Notes: a model not told the origin generated them from the sequence alone. Shown: positions 9,418-21,722, counted from the first letter of the stretch. The stretch is DNA of 64,000 bases from Paguma larvata (GCA_030068075.1 JAINVK010001160.1:1-64000), one strand, 5' to 3'. Numbers and translations are program-made.

Positions 9418-10879
9418 AAGTCTGTTCTCCACCCTGTGTGCTTCAGGCTGCCTTCAGGCTGCTTTAATCTGCCTTGAAGCCTCTAGGCCTCTGTGCCCGT
9501 TCTGTCCTCCCTTCCTTCTCTTCCCGTTTCTGCAACCGCCTAGGGTGGAGCCTAGGTCTCTGCCTCTTCAATGCCTCAGGTAGCATTCTGCTCCCCACCC
9601 CTACATTGTTGTAAGGAAACAAACAAACAAACGCCTTTTTAAATGTCCTCACTGTTTCCACAAGAGAAAATTATGAATGGGATTTCAAAAGTACACTGGT
9701 ATAAAGTTAAAGTTCTGCTTTTCTCTCCTTTTAAAACAAAGTTTTCTTGGACTGTTCAGCTCCTGATAAGATAATGTAAACAAAGATTTTTTCTCTTTCT
9801 AAGGGAAAACCAAAGTTTTGGGTTTCATCTTTATTGGTTCTTTGATTGCTCGGTGAAAACTTCTAAATGTTAAAGGAGCTAGGTTTTACTAGCAGCCATA
9901 TTATTCTATACATGGGCCGTTGGGATCTTTTACTACCACCTCGGTCAAATAAATAGTTTTATGGATCTGTCTCTAAAGTTATCAGTATTAAATGTGAAAC
10001 TTTGTTCTACTGAGGTTTACTGAAGGTCAAGCAAGCTCATGTTATCTTTGTTCCAATTTGTTAGCAAAAGGAAGCCTGAAAGTGATGGTTAACTTTGTCT
10101 GCCTTGTGGTTTGCGTGGGTAAAGGTTGGGATAGCTTTCAGGGTTCTTGGTAACCTAAAGTGTTGAAAGTTTGGCTTGCGTGAGAACTTGAGACTAAGTC
10201 ATTGACCATATAATGATAAAAAGCTGAAACACTAATTACTGGATGTAGATTTGTGCTTTGGACCTGTTGCAAAACTATAAGGATATTGGGAACTGTTGAA
10301 AAACATATGTTATGCTTAATGGATTCATAAGGTTGCTATCTAACAAATTGTGATATAACAGAGTTCACAATTGGTTACTACTTAGTTTTCACTGAAAATG
10401 TTTCTAGCAGTTAAAGTTCTGGGGAGTGTAAGACTGAGGGAAATAAGGAAAACAACTCTGTATGTAAGAAAGTAGGAGATGTGAAAGAAGGATATAAGAA
10501 ATGGAAATATGCATTTGCTGAAGGTAAAAAGTAATATTGTTCTAAATCAGACTGGTTATTTGGAAAGAAATGGCTTTGGACAAAATCTAAATGCCAAAGA
10601 CAAGTTGTAGAAGGTTCGTGAAGGAAAAATCTTTCAAAAGGGGTATTTTATGTGTGGTCAGGACGGACTATGGTTAAAGACATAGATTTTAAAACTACAC
10701 AGGATTAGGATTAAAATTTCTCCTCCTTTGATCCAGAGGTTGGGAAAATGTTGGCAATATTCTTGATAGCCTCCCTTTTCCTGTGGCTGTTCCATATATT
10801 TTATCCCTGTTTTCCTAGATCGGGAAGATTGTCCTGGATATGCCTTTGGCCTGCCTTCTGAGAACGTTAAGCAGTCTTC
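9418..10879 (+). other. AT-rich ERV1 interior, unrecognised
   Basis: About 1.46 kb of AT-rich DNA replaces the expected start of RT. The first 200 bp are C/T-rich and include an (AAAC)n run at 9617-9632. No open frame above about 65 codons and no RT motif is visible. ERV2 (38833-40311) and ERV3 (62402-63879) carry the same stretch. Composition differs sharply from the flanking GC-rich gag-pro. It may be decayed class II retroviral sequence; I do not recognise it. Confidence 0.6.
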
Positions 10880-11560
10880 TCAGAGGTGTCAATGGAAAAT
10901 TTTGCCTTAGGGCATGAAAAATAGACCCACCTTATGGCAAGGGGTTTGTGGATCAAGCTTTAAGACCAGTTTGGTTTTGCAGGCCTTTAATGAGGCTTAA
11001 TATGAGGCACCTTTAAATGGTTACATCTGCCCTTTATACCTAGAAAGATAGTTCCATCTTATTCGGCACAGCTGGCTACTTTACTAACAAAGGGGGCAAA
11101 CCTAGTAATTGCCTATAGCAAAGGTCAATTAGAACCCTAGAGGCCTGAGGCCTAATGATCTTTGGCAGATGGATGTTACTCATGTTCTATCTTTTGGTAA
11201 ACTCTCCTACGTGCATGTGTGTGTGGATCTTTTCTCATGTTATTGCCTTGGCACATACAGGAGAGGCCTTTAAGGATGTGATCCAGCACCTTGTCTATGC
11301 TTTTTCTACTTGGGAATTTCCAGGGCAATCAAAACGGACAATGACCCTGCTTATACACCAGCCACCTTCAAAAGATATAATAGGATGCAGTGTTAACATG
11401 GGGGCGAGTGTATACTTGTGTATTTCCACAGGACATGGACTCCCTTCTGTGGATTTCTGATACATTGGTACGGCCCTATGTCCAGCCTCCCCAAGCCACT
11501 GCCATCTCCTCTGGTTCCTTAAAGGATGACCCAATGGGAGATGTAGAGACGCTTTTTTGG
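10880..11560 (+). pseudogene. pol: ERV1 pol remnant, class II-like RT and integrase fragments
   Basis: RT: QWKILP-stop-GMKN at 10890-10922 matches the conserved RT block around the LPQG motif, in a form typical of betaretroviruses. Integrase: [12 protein letters not shown] (about 11151-11186) with the first catalytic Asp at 11172-11174, then [13 protein letters not shown] after a frameshift, and KTDN with the second Asp at 11337-11339. The catalytic Glu region is missing: the sequence passes quickly to a class II-like C-terminal strand with WGRVY and FPQDMD (about 11395-11450). Stops and frameshifts abolish function. About 150 bp between RT and integrase are not assigned with confidence. Confidence 0.72.
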
Positions 11561-11768
11561 AACATCACTCCGACGCCTCCACGGCCCTCTACCTACGAGA
11601 GATGGAGGATAATACTCTCCAGGACCCTGAGTATGCTCTTTGTATAACAATCGGCCTTAAAGATGTGGAAGCAGTACTCACTCCAACCAGAGCGCTGCTA
11701 TTCCTACTTGGGGACAAAATGGAGAATCTGACAGATAAGGCGACTGCTCTTGTTGAGATTCAAGGGAT
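11561..11768 (+). other. ERV1 interior after integrase, unrecognised
   Basis: About 200 bp aligned with ERV2 41000-41208 (ACAAAATGGAGAATCTGACA and neighbours). No domain recognised. It stops matching ERV2 at GGGATTTCCCTGC, where the sequence switches to the leader repeat. Confidence 0.5.
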
Positions 11769-12260
11769 TTCCCTGCTTGCGAGGGAAGACGTCGGGATGG
11801 TTTCTAGGGTCCTAAAGGGGCTGCTTGTGAGGGAAACCGTCGGGATTCTTTCTAGGGGCCCTCTGTTTGTCTGTTTTTGGGTGTGTCATTTTGTGGAGCA
11901 TTGTGTGGTGGACTCAAGCTAATCCAAAGTTTTTAGAAAAACTGGCAGGGCTTATTGATTTATTAGATTCTGTTCTCTTTACCCATCAGCCCATATGGGA
12001 TGACTGCCAGCAGCTTTTGCAGGTCCTGTTCACGATTAAGGAGAGGAAAAGAATCCTCAATGAGGCCTAAAAACTAGTTCCAGGTGCAGACGGGGAATCC
12101 CACCACCAACTAGGCACAGATAGATAACTCATTCCCCTTAACTCGGCCCTAGTGGGATTTTAATACGGCAGACAGTAAGGAGAGGCACCGGTTCTACCGC
12201 CAGACTCTAATGGGGGGTCTCCGAATGGCTACTAGAAAGCCAAAAAATCTGGCCAAGGTG
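11769..12260 (+). pseudogene. gag: Second leader-gag segment inside ERV1
   Basis: After a short shared CTGCTTGCGAGGG, the sequence repeats the end of the 50-bp leader array and the capsid start, ending at GGCCAAGGTG in capsid. It keeps the stop at 12068. Its variants (GLIDLLDS; AGGAAAAGAATCC) match ERV2, while the first gag copy (GLLDLLDS) matches ERV3. So it probably came from an ERV2-type element by recombination, not from simple duplication within ERV1. Confidence 0.8.
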
Positions 12261-12274
12261 TTCTGGGTAAAAGA
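12261..12274 (+). repeat. ERV1 3' LTR remnant (14 bp)
   Basis: TTCTGGGTAAAAGA aligns with the LTR end TTCTGGGCATAACA at 11 of 14 positions and is followed by GTGG and normal satellite. The element's outer 3' edge is therefore kept although the rest of the LTR is deleted. Confidence 0.7.
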
Positions 12275-12278
12275 GTGG
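12275..12278. repeat. ERV1 3' target-site duplication GTGG
   Basis: Second copy of the 4-bp duplication, followed by GTCCTGGCC, the normal continuation of the monomer. Confidence 0.7.
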
Positions 12279-13139
12279 GTCCTGGCCCTCAACTGCCTGC
12301 TTCACGCAGGATGTCGATCCTAAAGTTCCCCGTGATGATGCACCCACTGGGAGCCCAGGCTGGCACGCTCCCTCCAGGTCAGTTCGGACACCACCGCAAT
12401 GAGCCTGCTCCCTCCCTCGGAGGTCCCACCAAGGCCGAGGAGGAGGTAGAGGCAAGGGAGAGGGGCATGTGGCCCTGATTGTCTTCTCCCCGCTCCGGGT
12501 CTCAACTATCAAGTGCAGGAGCTTTCCAAGGCCCCCAATTGGCCATCTCACATACTGTTCCCCTCCTGAGTCGGAGAGCAGTGAGGGATCTACTGCCCCA
12601 AATACCACGTCCCCAGGGCACGTGTGGGAGGCCCGCACGAGACACCTGTGCGGACACGTCCATCCACACCCTCACACTCCACACATGCACAAGCAACCCA
12701 GCACACAGAACACATTTGTGACAATCTACACACACATACACCACACACGCGCAACACACCCACACTACAGGCACACACACCACAAGCACACACACCACAG
12801 GCACACAGGGTTTCTGGACTCCTTTCTCCTTCATGACCTTTCTGTGCTATTTCGTTGGCCTTGAGCGGCCTCTCCACCCACCGCTAATGGCACTCTCTTG
12901 CCTTTCAAGACCCTGTTGGTGTCAGTCTCTAGATGACCTCCCTAACCCCCCCACCAGATCCGAGCTGGGCCCGCGTCTATTCCTTTACAAACTGCCGGGA
13001 CTGGTCCTCCAGAATCAGTCCGAGGGAAGGGAGACAACTCCCTTCTGGGCCCACTTGGTGGGGCCTGGGTCCCCTGTCAGCCCAGGCTCGGTTCCTGTCG
13101 TTCGTGTTCCGTCATCCCTAAGGGTTCAGACCCTGTTTC
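12275..13139 (+). repeat. Satellite monomer, 3' part after ERV1
   Basis: Starts GTGGGTCCTGGCCCTCAAC, exactly where the monomer is cut before ERV1. CA block about 12660-12810, long form. Shares the CCCCCAATTGGCCATC and AAATACCACG variants with the piece after ERV2 (43187 onward). Confidence 0.9.
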
Positions 13140-14670
13140 GGTGAGATGTGTTGGTGTCGCGCTGTTCCCACAAAGCCATCGTCACCTCCACGTGCCCACC
13201 TCGAACATGGCCAACTCGAGGGAGTTCTTCTTGGAGGCTGCCGCACTGGCCTGGTGTGGCGGAGGGTACCGCCGTCCCTGGGGCCTGCCGGGGCCGTGTC
13301 AAGGATGAACGTCGCCACGCCACACACGCCAAGCTCCCTGGAACAGGGCGCTCTGGGCGCACCTGCTTGTTCCTATCACAGCCTGGCCAACGTGACCTTC
13401 TGAACGCTGACACCAGTCCTGACAGCGCCCCGAATCACTGTTTTGTTCTGTGTCCTGCTTGGGATGCGCAGAGGTTACGCTTCCGAGCTCTCCGGTCACA
13501 GGAGAAGCAGGAGACACCTACCTCCACGGGAGACAGAAACCGCTCCACTACCTTCCTGGTCACACTCCAGGCAGGGTAGACAGCCACAGTCTTGGGCCTA
13601 ACTGAGGAGCAACAAAACGTTGCTATGGCAGCAATGTAGTCCAGCCTGTCTCATAAAGCCGGGGACGCACCCCGCCCCACCCGGAGGGCCCCCACAGCCA
13701 ACTGGCAGGCAGGGTGGGCAAAGAGCCTAAGGGTGCTGCAGGCCACCTACTTGGCCCTCAGCTTTGAACGAAACACCTCCCAAGGTGGCCTTTCAGTGAT
13801 CCCGCAGTGGGTCTGGGTCCTCAACTTCCTGCTTCACGTAGGATGTTGATCCCAAGGTTCCCCGTGATGATGCACCCACTGGGAGCCCAGGCTGGCACGC
13901 TCCCTCCAGGTCAGGTCAGACACCACCGCCCTAGCCTGCCCCCTCCCTCGTAGGTCAACCAAGGCCGAGGTAGAGGAAGAGGCGTGGGTGAGGGGCATGT
14001 GGACCTGAGGGGACTCTCCCGGCTCAGGGTCGCAACTATCAAGTGCAGGAGATTTCCAAGACCCCCATTTGGCCATCACACATCGTGATCCCCTCCTGAG
14101 TCGGGGAGCAGTGAGGGATCTCCTGCCCCAAATACCACGTTCTCAGGACACGTGTGTGTGGCCCGCACGAGACACCTGTGCGGACACGTCCATCCACACG
14201 CTCAAACACAACACATGCATAAGCAACCCACCACACAGAACATATTTGTGACATCCCACACACACATACACCACACACTCGCAACACACCCACACCACAG
14301 TCACACACACACCACAAGCACACACACCACAAACACACAGGGTTTCTGGACTCCTTTCTCCTTCATGACATTTCTGTGCTATTTCGTTGGCCTGCAGCCG
14401 CCTATCCACCCACCGCTAATGGCCCTCTCTTGCCTTTCAAGACCCTGCTGGTGACAGTCTCTAGACGACCTCCCTAACACCCACACCAGATCCGAGCTGG
14501 GCCCGTGTCTACGCCTTCCCAAAATTCCGGGACTGGTCCTCCAGACTCTGGCCAAGGGAAGGGAGACCACTCCCTTCTGGGCCCACTTGGTGGCGTTTGG
14601 GTCCCCTCTCAGCCCAAGCGCGGTTCCTGACGTTCGTGTTCCGTCATCCCTAAGGGTTCAGTCCCTCTTT
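13140..14670 (+). repeat. Satellite monomer
   Basis: 1,531 bp. CA block about 14190-14340, long form. Shares the head variant GCCATCGTCACC with the first monomer after ERV2 (44041 onward), supporting common descent of the two ERV-flanking segments. Only one E-box of the dyad remains. Confidence 0.9.
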
Positions 14671-16199
14671 GGTGAGATGTGTTGGTCCCGAGCTGCTCCC
14701 ACAAGGCCACCGTCATCTCCACCTCCCCACCACGAACATGGCAGACTCGAGGGAACTCTGCGCGGAGGCTGCCGCACACGCCCGGTGTGGCTGTGGACTC
14801 CGACGACCCTGTCGCCTGCCGGGGCCGTCGGAAGAATGGACGTCGCCACGCCACACCACACCAAGCTCCCTGGAACACGGCCCCCTGGGCGCACCACCCT
14901 GTTCCTATCACAGCCTGGCAAACGTGACCTTCTTAATCCCGAAACCAGTCATGATAGCGCCCCGAATCACTGTTTTGTTCTGTGTCCTGCTTGGGATGCG
15001 CAAAGGTTACGCTTCTGAGTTCTCTGGTCACAGGAGAAGAAGGAGACACCTACCACCACGGGAGACAGAAACCGCTCCACTAACTTCCTGGTCACACTCC
15101 AGGCAGGAGAGAATGTCGCAGGCTTGGGCCTAACTGAGGAGCAACGAAACGATGCTATGGGAGAAATGGAGTACAGCCTGCCTCATAAAATCGTGGCCGA
15201 CGCCTGCACCACCCGGGGGCTCCCGCAGCCAAGTGGCAGGCAGGGAGGGTAAAGAGCCTAAGGGTGCTGCAGGCCACCTACGTGGCCCTCAGCATCCACC
15301 ACAATACTTACCAAGGTGGACTTTCAGTGAACGGGCAGTGGGTCCTGGCCCTCAACTTCCTGCTTCACTCAAGATGTCGATCCCAAAGTTCCCCGTGATG
15401 ATGCACCCACTGGGAGCCCAGGCTGGCAGGCTCCCACCAGGTCTGGTTGGACACCAACGTCCTGAGCCTGCCCCCTCCCTCAGAGATACCACCAATGCAA
15501 AGCTGGAGGAAGAGGTGGGGGTGATGGGCATGTGGTCCTGAGGGCCTCTCCCCATCAGGGTCTCAACTATCAAGTGCAGTAGCTTTCCAAGGTCCCCATT
15601 TGGCCATCTCACATCCTGTTCCCCTCCTGAGTCTTGGAGCAGTGAGGGATCTGTTGTCCCAATAACCACGTGCCCAGGGCGCGTGTGGGAGGCCAGCACG
15701 AGACACATATGCCGACACGTCCATCCACATGCTCACACAACACACATGCACAAGCACCCCACCACACAGAACACATTTGTGACATACCACACAAACATAC
15801 ACCACACACGCGCAACACACCCACACCAAAATGTCTCACACCAGAAGCACACACGCCACAGGCACACAGGTTTTCCGGAATTCTTTCTCCTTCATAACCT
15901 TTCTGTGCTAATTCTTTGGCCTGGAGCCGCCTCTCCACGCACCGCTAATGGCCCTTTGTTTCCTTTCAAGACCCTGCTGGTGTCAGTCTGTAGACGACCT
16001 CCCTCACACCCCCACCACATCCGAGCTGGGCCCGCGTCTACTCCTTCCCAAACTGCCGGGACTGGTCCTCCAGGCTCTGGCCGAGGGAAGGGAGACCATA
16101 CCTTTCTGGGCCCACTTGGTGGGGCCTGGGTCCCCTCTCAGCCCAACTCGGTTCCTGACGTTCGTGTTCCGTCATCCCTAAAGGTTCAGTCCCTGTTTT
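14671..16199 (+). repeat. Satellite monomer
   Basis: 1,529 bp. CA block about 15720-15870, long form interrupted by AAAATGTCTCACACC. One CACGTG is intact and the second is CGCGTG. Confidence 0.9.
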
Positions 16200-17718
16200 G
16201 GTGAGATGTGTTGGTCCCGAGATACTCCCACAGGGCCAACGTCATCTCCACCTCCTCACCACGAACATGGCCGACTAGAGGGAGAACTGCACGGAGGCTG
16301 CCACACTGCCCGGTGTGGCTGTGGACACCGCAGTCCCTGCCACCTGCCGGGGCCGTCAGTATGATGAAAGCCGCCACGCCACACGACGCCATGCTCCCTG
16401 GAACAGGATGCCTGGGCGCACCTACCTGTTCCTATCCCAGCCTGGCAAACGTGACCTTCTGAACCCCGACACCGGTCCTGACAGTGCCCCGAATCTCTGT
16501 TTTGTTCTGTGTCCTGCTTGGGATACGCTTCCGAGTTCTCAGGTCACAGGAGAAGAAGGAGACACGTACCGCACGGGAGACAGAAACTGCTCCTCTACAT
16601 TCCAGGTCACACTCCAGGCAGGATAGAAAGCCGCAGGCTTGGGCCTAACTGAGGAAGAACAAAACCGTTGCTATGGCAGCAATGGAGTCCAGCGTGCCTC
16701 ATGGAGCCTGGGCCGCCGCCCGCACCTCCCGGCGGCCCCCGCAGCCAACTGGAGGCAGGGTGGGCAAAGAGCTTAAGGGTGCTGCAGGCCACTTACGGGG
16801 CCCTCAGCTTTGACCGAAACAACTCCCAAGGTGGTCTTTCAGTGAACCCGCGGTGGGTCCTGGCCCTCCACTTGCTGCTTCACGCAGGATGTCGATCCTA
16901 AAGTTCCCCGTGATGATGCACCCACTGGGAGCACAGGCTGGCACGCTCCATCCAGGTCAGGTCGGACACCAACGCCCTGATCCTGCCCCCTACCTCGAGA
17001 TCCCACCCAGGCTGAGGTGGAGGAAGAGGCGGGGGTGAGGAGCATGTAGCCCTGAGGGGACTGTCCCCGCTCAGGGTCTCAACTATCAAGTTCAGGAGCT
17101 TTCCAAGGCCCCCAATTGGCCATCACACATCCTGTTCCCCTCCTGAGTCGGGGGGCAGTGAGGGAACTGCTGCCCCCCAAACCACGTTCCCAGGGCACGT
17201 GTGGGAGGCCCGCATGAGACACCTGTGCGGACACGTGCATCCACACGCTCACACACCACACATGCACACGAAACCCACCACACAGAACACATTTGTGACA
17301 TACCACACACACATACAACTCACACGCGCAACACAACCACACCAAAGGCACACACACCACAAGCACACACACCACAGGCACACAGGGTTTCTGGACTCCG
17401 TTCTCCTTCATGACTTGTCTGTGCTATTTCGTTGGCCTGGAGCCGCCTCTCCACCCACCGATAATGGCCCTCTCTTGCCTTTCAATACCCTACTGGTGTC
17501 AGGCTCTAGACACCTCCCTAACACCCCAACAGATCCTAGCTGGGCCCGCGTCTACTCCTTCCCAAACTGCCGGGACTGGTCCTCAAGACTCAGGCAGAGG
17601 GAAGGGAGCCTCATGATCTCCTTGCTGGGCCCCTTTTTGGGGCCTGGGTCCACTCTCAACCCAAGCTCGGTTCCTGACGATCGTGTTCCGGCATCCCTAA
17701 GGGTTCAGTCCCTGAATT
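16200..17718 (+). repeat. Satellite monomer
   Basis: 1,519 bp. About 10 bp are lost near 16524 (GGGATACGCTTCC instead of GGGATGCGCAGAGGTTACGC). CA block about 17225-17388, long form. Confidence 0.9.
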
Positions 17719-19197
17719 GGGGAGATGTGATGGTGCCGTGCTGCTCCCACAAGGCCAACATCACCTCCACGTCCCCACCACGAGCATGGCCGACTCGAGG
17801 GAGCTCTGCGCGGAGGCTGCCGCACTGGCCCGGGGTCGATGTGGACACCGCAGACCTTGCCGCCTGCCAGGGCCGTCGGAAGGATGGATGCCGCCACGTC
17901 ACACCACGCCAAGCTCCCTGGAACAGTGTGCCCTGGGCACACCTGCGTGTTCCTATCACAGCCTGGCAAACGTGACCTTCTGAACCCCTTCACCAGTCCT
18001 GATAGCGCCCCGAATCATTGTTTTGCTCTGTGTCCTGCTTGGGATGCGCAGAGGTTAGGCTTCTGAGTTCTCTGGTCACAGGAGAAGAAGGAGACACCTA
18101 CCACCACGGAGACAGAAACCGCTCCACTATCTTCCTGGTCACACTCCAGGCAGGACAGAATGCCTCAGGCTTGGGCCTAACTGAAGAACAACAAAACCGT
18201 TGCTATTGCAGGAATGGAGTCCAGCGTGCCTCATAACGCCTGAGCCGCCGCATGCCCCACCCGGGGGCCCCCGCAGGCAACAGGCAGGCAGTGTGGGTAT
18301 GTGGCCCTCAGCTTTGACCACAATACCACCCAAGGTGGACTTTCAGTGAACCCGCAGTGGGTCCTGACCGGCCCTCAACTTCCTGTTTAACGCAAGATGT
18401 CAAACCCAAAGTTCCCCGTGATGATGCACCCACAGGGAGCCCAGGCTGGCACGCTCCCTCCAGGTCAGGACGGAAACCACCGCCCTAGTCTGCCCCCTCC
18501 CTCGGAGGTACCATCAAGGCCGAGGTGGAGGAAGAGGCGGGTGAGAGGGGCATGTGGCCCTGAGAGGCCAATCCCCGCTCAGGATCTCATCTATCAAGTG
18601 CAGGAGCTTTCCAAGGCCTCCATCTGGCCATCTCACATCCTGTTCCCCTCCTGAGTCGGGGGGCAGTGAGGGATCTGCTGCCCCCGAATCCATGTGCCCA
18701 GGGCACGTGAGGGGGCCGGGGGTCGGCACGAGACACCTGTGCGGACACGTCCATCCAGACGCTCACACAGCACACATACACACACGCAACCCACCACACA
18801 GAACACATTTGTGACATACCACACACACATACGGCACACACGCCCAACACACCCCCACCACAGGCAGAAAAGGTCTCTGGATTCCTTTCTCCTACATGAC
18901 TTTCTGTGCTATTTCGTTGGCCTGGAGCCGCCTCTCCACAACCGCTAATGACCCTCTCTTGCCTTCAAGCCCGTTCTGGTGTCAGTCCCTAGATGACCTC
19001 CCTACCACCCCCACCAGATCCGAGCTGGGCCCGCATCTACTCCTTCCCAAACTGCCGGGACTGGTCCTCCAGTTCATGCCGAGGGAAGGGAGACCACTTC
19101 CTTCTGGGCCCACTTGGTGGGGCCTGAGTACCCTCTCAGACCAAGCTCGGTTCTGAAGTTTGTGTTCCGTCATCCCTAAGGGTTCAGTCCCTGTTTT
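17719..19197 (+). repeat. Satellite monomer with a small deletion
   Basis: 1,479 bp. About 33 bp normally containing AAAGAGCCTAAGGGTGCTGC are lost near 18299. CA block about 18760-18866, short form. Head variant GGTCGATGTGGACACC is shared with the monomer at 22598. Confidence 0.9.
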
Positions 19198-20728
19198 GGT
19201 GAGATGTGTTGGTGCGCGCAGCTGCCACGAGGCCACCGTCACCTCCACCTCCCCACCACGAGCATGGCCGACTCGAGGGAACTCTGCGCGGAAGCTCCCA
19301 CACTGGCCCACTGTGGCTGTGGACACCGCCGACCCTGCCGCCTGCCAGGGCTGTCGGAAGGATGGACGTTGCCACGCCACACGACGCCAAGCTCCCTGGA
19401 ACAGGGCGCCCTGGGGGCACCTCTGTTCCTATCTCAGACGGGCAAACGTGACCTTCTGAACCCCGACACCGGTCCTGACAGTGCCCCGAATCTCTGTTTT
19501 GTTCTGTGTCCTACTTGGGATGCGCAGAGGTTACGCTTCAGAGTTCTCTGGTCACAGGAGAAGAAGGAGACACGTACCCCACCGGAGAGAGAAACCGCTC
19601 ACTACATTCCTGGTCACAATCCAGGCAGGAAAGAAAGCCGCAGGCTTGGGTCTAACAGAGGAGCAACAAAACGTTGCTATGGCAGCAATGGAGTCCAACC
19701 TGCCTCATAAAGCCGGGACCGCCTCCCGCCCCACCCGGGGGCCCCCGCAGGCAATTGACAGGCAGGGTGGTCAAAGAGCCTATGGGTGCTGCAGGCCACC
19801 TACGTGGCCCTCAGCTTTGACCGAAACAACTATCAACGTGGCCTTTCAGTGAACCCGCGGTGGGTCCTGGCCCTCCATTTCCAGCTTCACGCAGGATGTG
19901 GATCCCAAAGTTCCCCGTGATGATGCACCCACTGGGATCCCCGGCTGGCAAGATCCCTCCAGGTCAGGTCGGACACCACCTAAATAGGCCTGTCCAGTCC
20001 CTTGGAGGTCCAACCAAGGCCAAAGTGGAGGAAGAGGCGAGGGAGAGAGGCATCTGGCCCTGATGTGCCTCTCCCCGCTCAGGGTCTCAACTATCAAGTG
20101 CAGGAGCTTTCCAAGGCCCCCATTTGGCCATCTCACATCCCGTTGCCCTCCTGAGTCCGGAAGCAGTGAGGGATCTGCTGCCCCAAAAACCACGTGCCCA
20201 GGGCACGTGTGGGTGGCTCGCACGAGACACCTGTGTGGACACGTCCATCCATACGCTCACAAACCACATATGCACACGCAACCCACCACACAGAACACAT
20301 TTGTGACATACCACACACACATACACCACACAAGCCCAACACACCCAAACCACAGGCACAGACTCCACAAACACACTCACCACAGGCACACAGGATTTCC
20401 GGACCCATTCTCCTTCATAAATTTTCTGTGCTATTTCGTTGGCCTGGCGCCATCTCTCCACGCACCGCTAATGGCCCTCTGTTTCCTTTCAAGACCCTGC
20501 TGGTGTCAGTCTCTAGACGACCTCCCTACCACCCCCAACAGATCCGAGCTGGGCCCGCGTCTACTCCTTCCCAAACTGCCGGGACTGGTCCTAAAGACTC
20601 AGGTAGAGGGAAGGGAGCCCCATGGTCTCCCTCCTGGGCCCACTTGGTGGGGCCTGGGTCCCCTCTCACCTCTAGCTCGTTTCCTGACGTTCGTGTTCCG
20701 TCATCCTTAAGGGTTCAGTCCCTGTTTT
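19198..20728 (+). repeat. Satellite monomer with intact E-box dyad
   Basis: 1,531 bp, close to consensus. CA block about 20255-20392. The perfect E-box dyad is at 20191-20209. Good reference copy for the monomer map. Confidence 0.92.
20191..20209. promoter_or_regulatory. Paired E-box dyad CACGTG-N7-CACGTG
   Basis: CACGTGCCCAGGGCACGTG is a 19-bp palindrome except for the central base. CACGTG is the core site of bHLH-zip factors (MYC/MAX, USF, TFE families). Binding is inferred only. Confidence 0.55.
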
Positions 20729-21722
20729 GGTGAGATGTGTTGGTCCCGCGCTGCTCCCACAAGGCCAACGTCACCTCCACGTACCCACAGCGAGCATGGC
20801 CAACACGAGGGAGCTCTGCGCGGAGGCTGCCGCACTGGCCCGGTGTGGCTGTGGACACCGCAGACCCTGACACCTGCCGCGGCCGTCGGAAAGATGGAGA
20901 ACGCCACGCCACATGACGCCAAGTTCCCTGGAACAGGGCGCCCTGGGCGAACGTCACTGTTGCTATTGCAGCCTGGCAAACGTGACCTTCTGAACCCCGA
21001 CACCGGTCCTGAGAGTGCCCCGAAACTCTGTTTTGTTCTGTGTCCTGTTTGAGATGTGCAGAAGTTACGCTTCCGAGTTCTCCGCTCACAGGAGAAGAAG
21101 GAGACACGTACCCGCAGAAGAAAGAAACCGCTCACAACATTCCTGGTCAGACTCCAGGCATGATAGAAAGCCGCATGCTTGGGCCTTACTGAGGAGCAAG
21201 AATACGTTGCTATGGCAGTAATGGAGTCCAGCCTGCCTCATAAAGCCGGGGCCGCCCCCCGCCCCAGCCGGGGGCCCACGCAGCCAACTGGCAGGCAGGG
21301 TGGTCAAAGAGCCTAAGGGTGCTGCAGGCCACATACGTGGCCCTCAGCCTTGACCGAAACACCTCCCAAGGTGGACTTTCAGTGAACCCGCGGTGGGTCC
21401 TGGCCCTCATCTTCCTGCTTCACGCAGGATGGCGATCCCAAAGTTCCCCGTGATGATAGACCCACTGGGAGCCCAGGCTGGCACGCTCCCTCCAGGTCAG
21501 GTCGGACACCAACGCCCTGAGCCTGCCCCCTCCCTCGGAGATCCCACCAAGGCCGAGGTGGAGGAAGAGGCGGGGGTGAGGTGCATGTGGCCCTGAGGGG
21601 CCTCTCCCTGCTCAGGGTCTCAACTATCAAGTGCAGGAGCTTTCCAAGGCCCCCCTTCGGCCATCTCTCATCCTGTTCCCCTCTTGAGTCCAAGAGTGGT
21701 GACGGAACTGCTGCCCCAAATC

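Larger units (their letters stand above)
7379..12274 (+). mobile_element. ERV1: defective class I endogenous retrovirus
   Basis: Order: 5' LTR (7379-7804), altered tRNA-Pro primer site, leader with a 50-bp tandem repeat, gag remnant (capsid and nucleocapsid), UAG, protease remnant, AT-rich stretch, betaretrovirus-like RT and integrase fragments, then a second leader-gag segment (11769-12260) and the last 14 bp of the 3' LTR. Most of the 3' LTR, env and the 3' pol end are missing. It shares a 1-bp gag deletion with ERV3 that ERV2 lacks, so ERV1 and ERV3 are the closer pair. No coding function remains. Confidence 0.9.

Noticed and set aside
12207..12274. Independent solo LTR or new insertion at the end of ERV1
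   Set aside because: Only 14 bp of LTR end remain, directly after capsid sequence and directly before the shared GTGG, so it is the edge of ERV1 itself.
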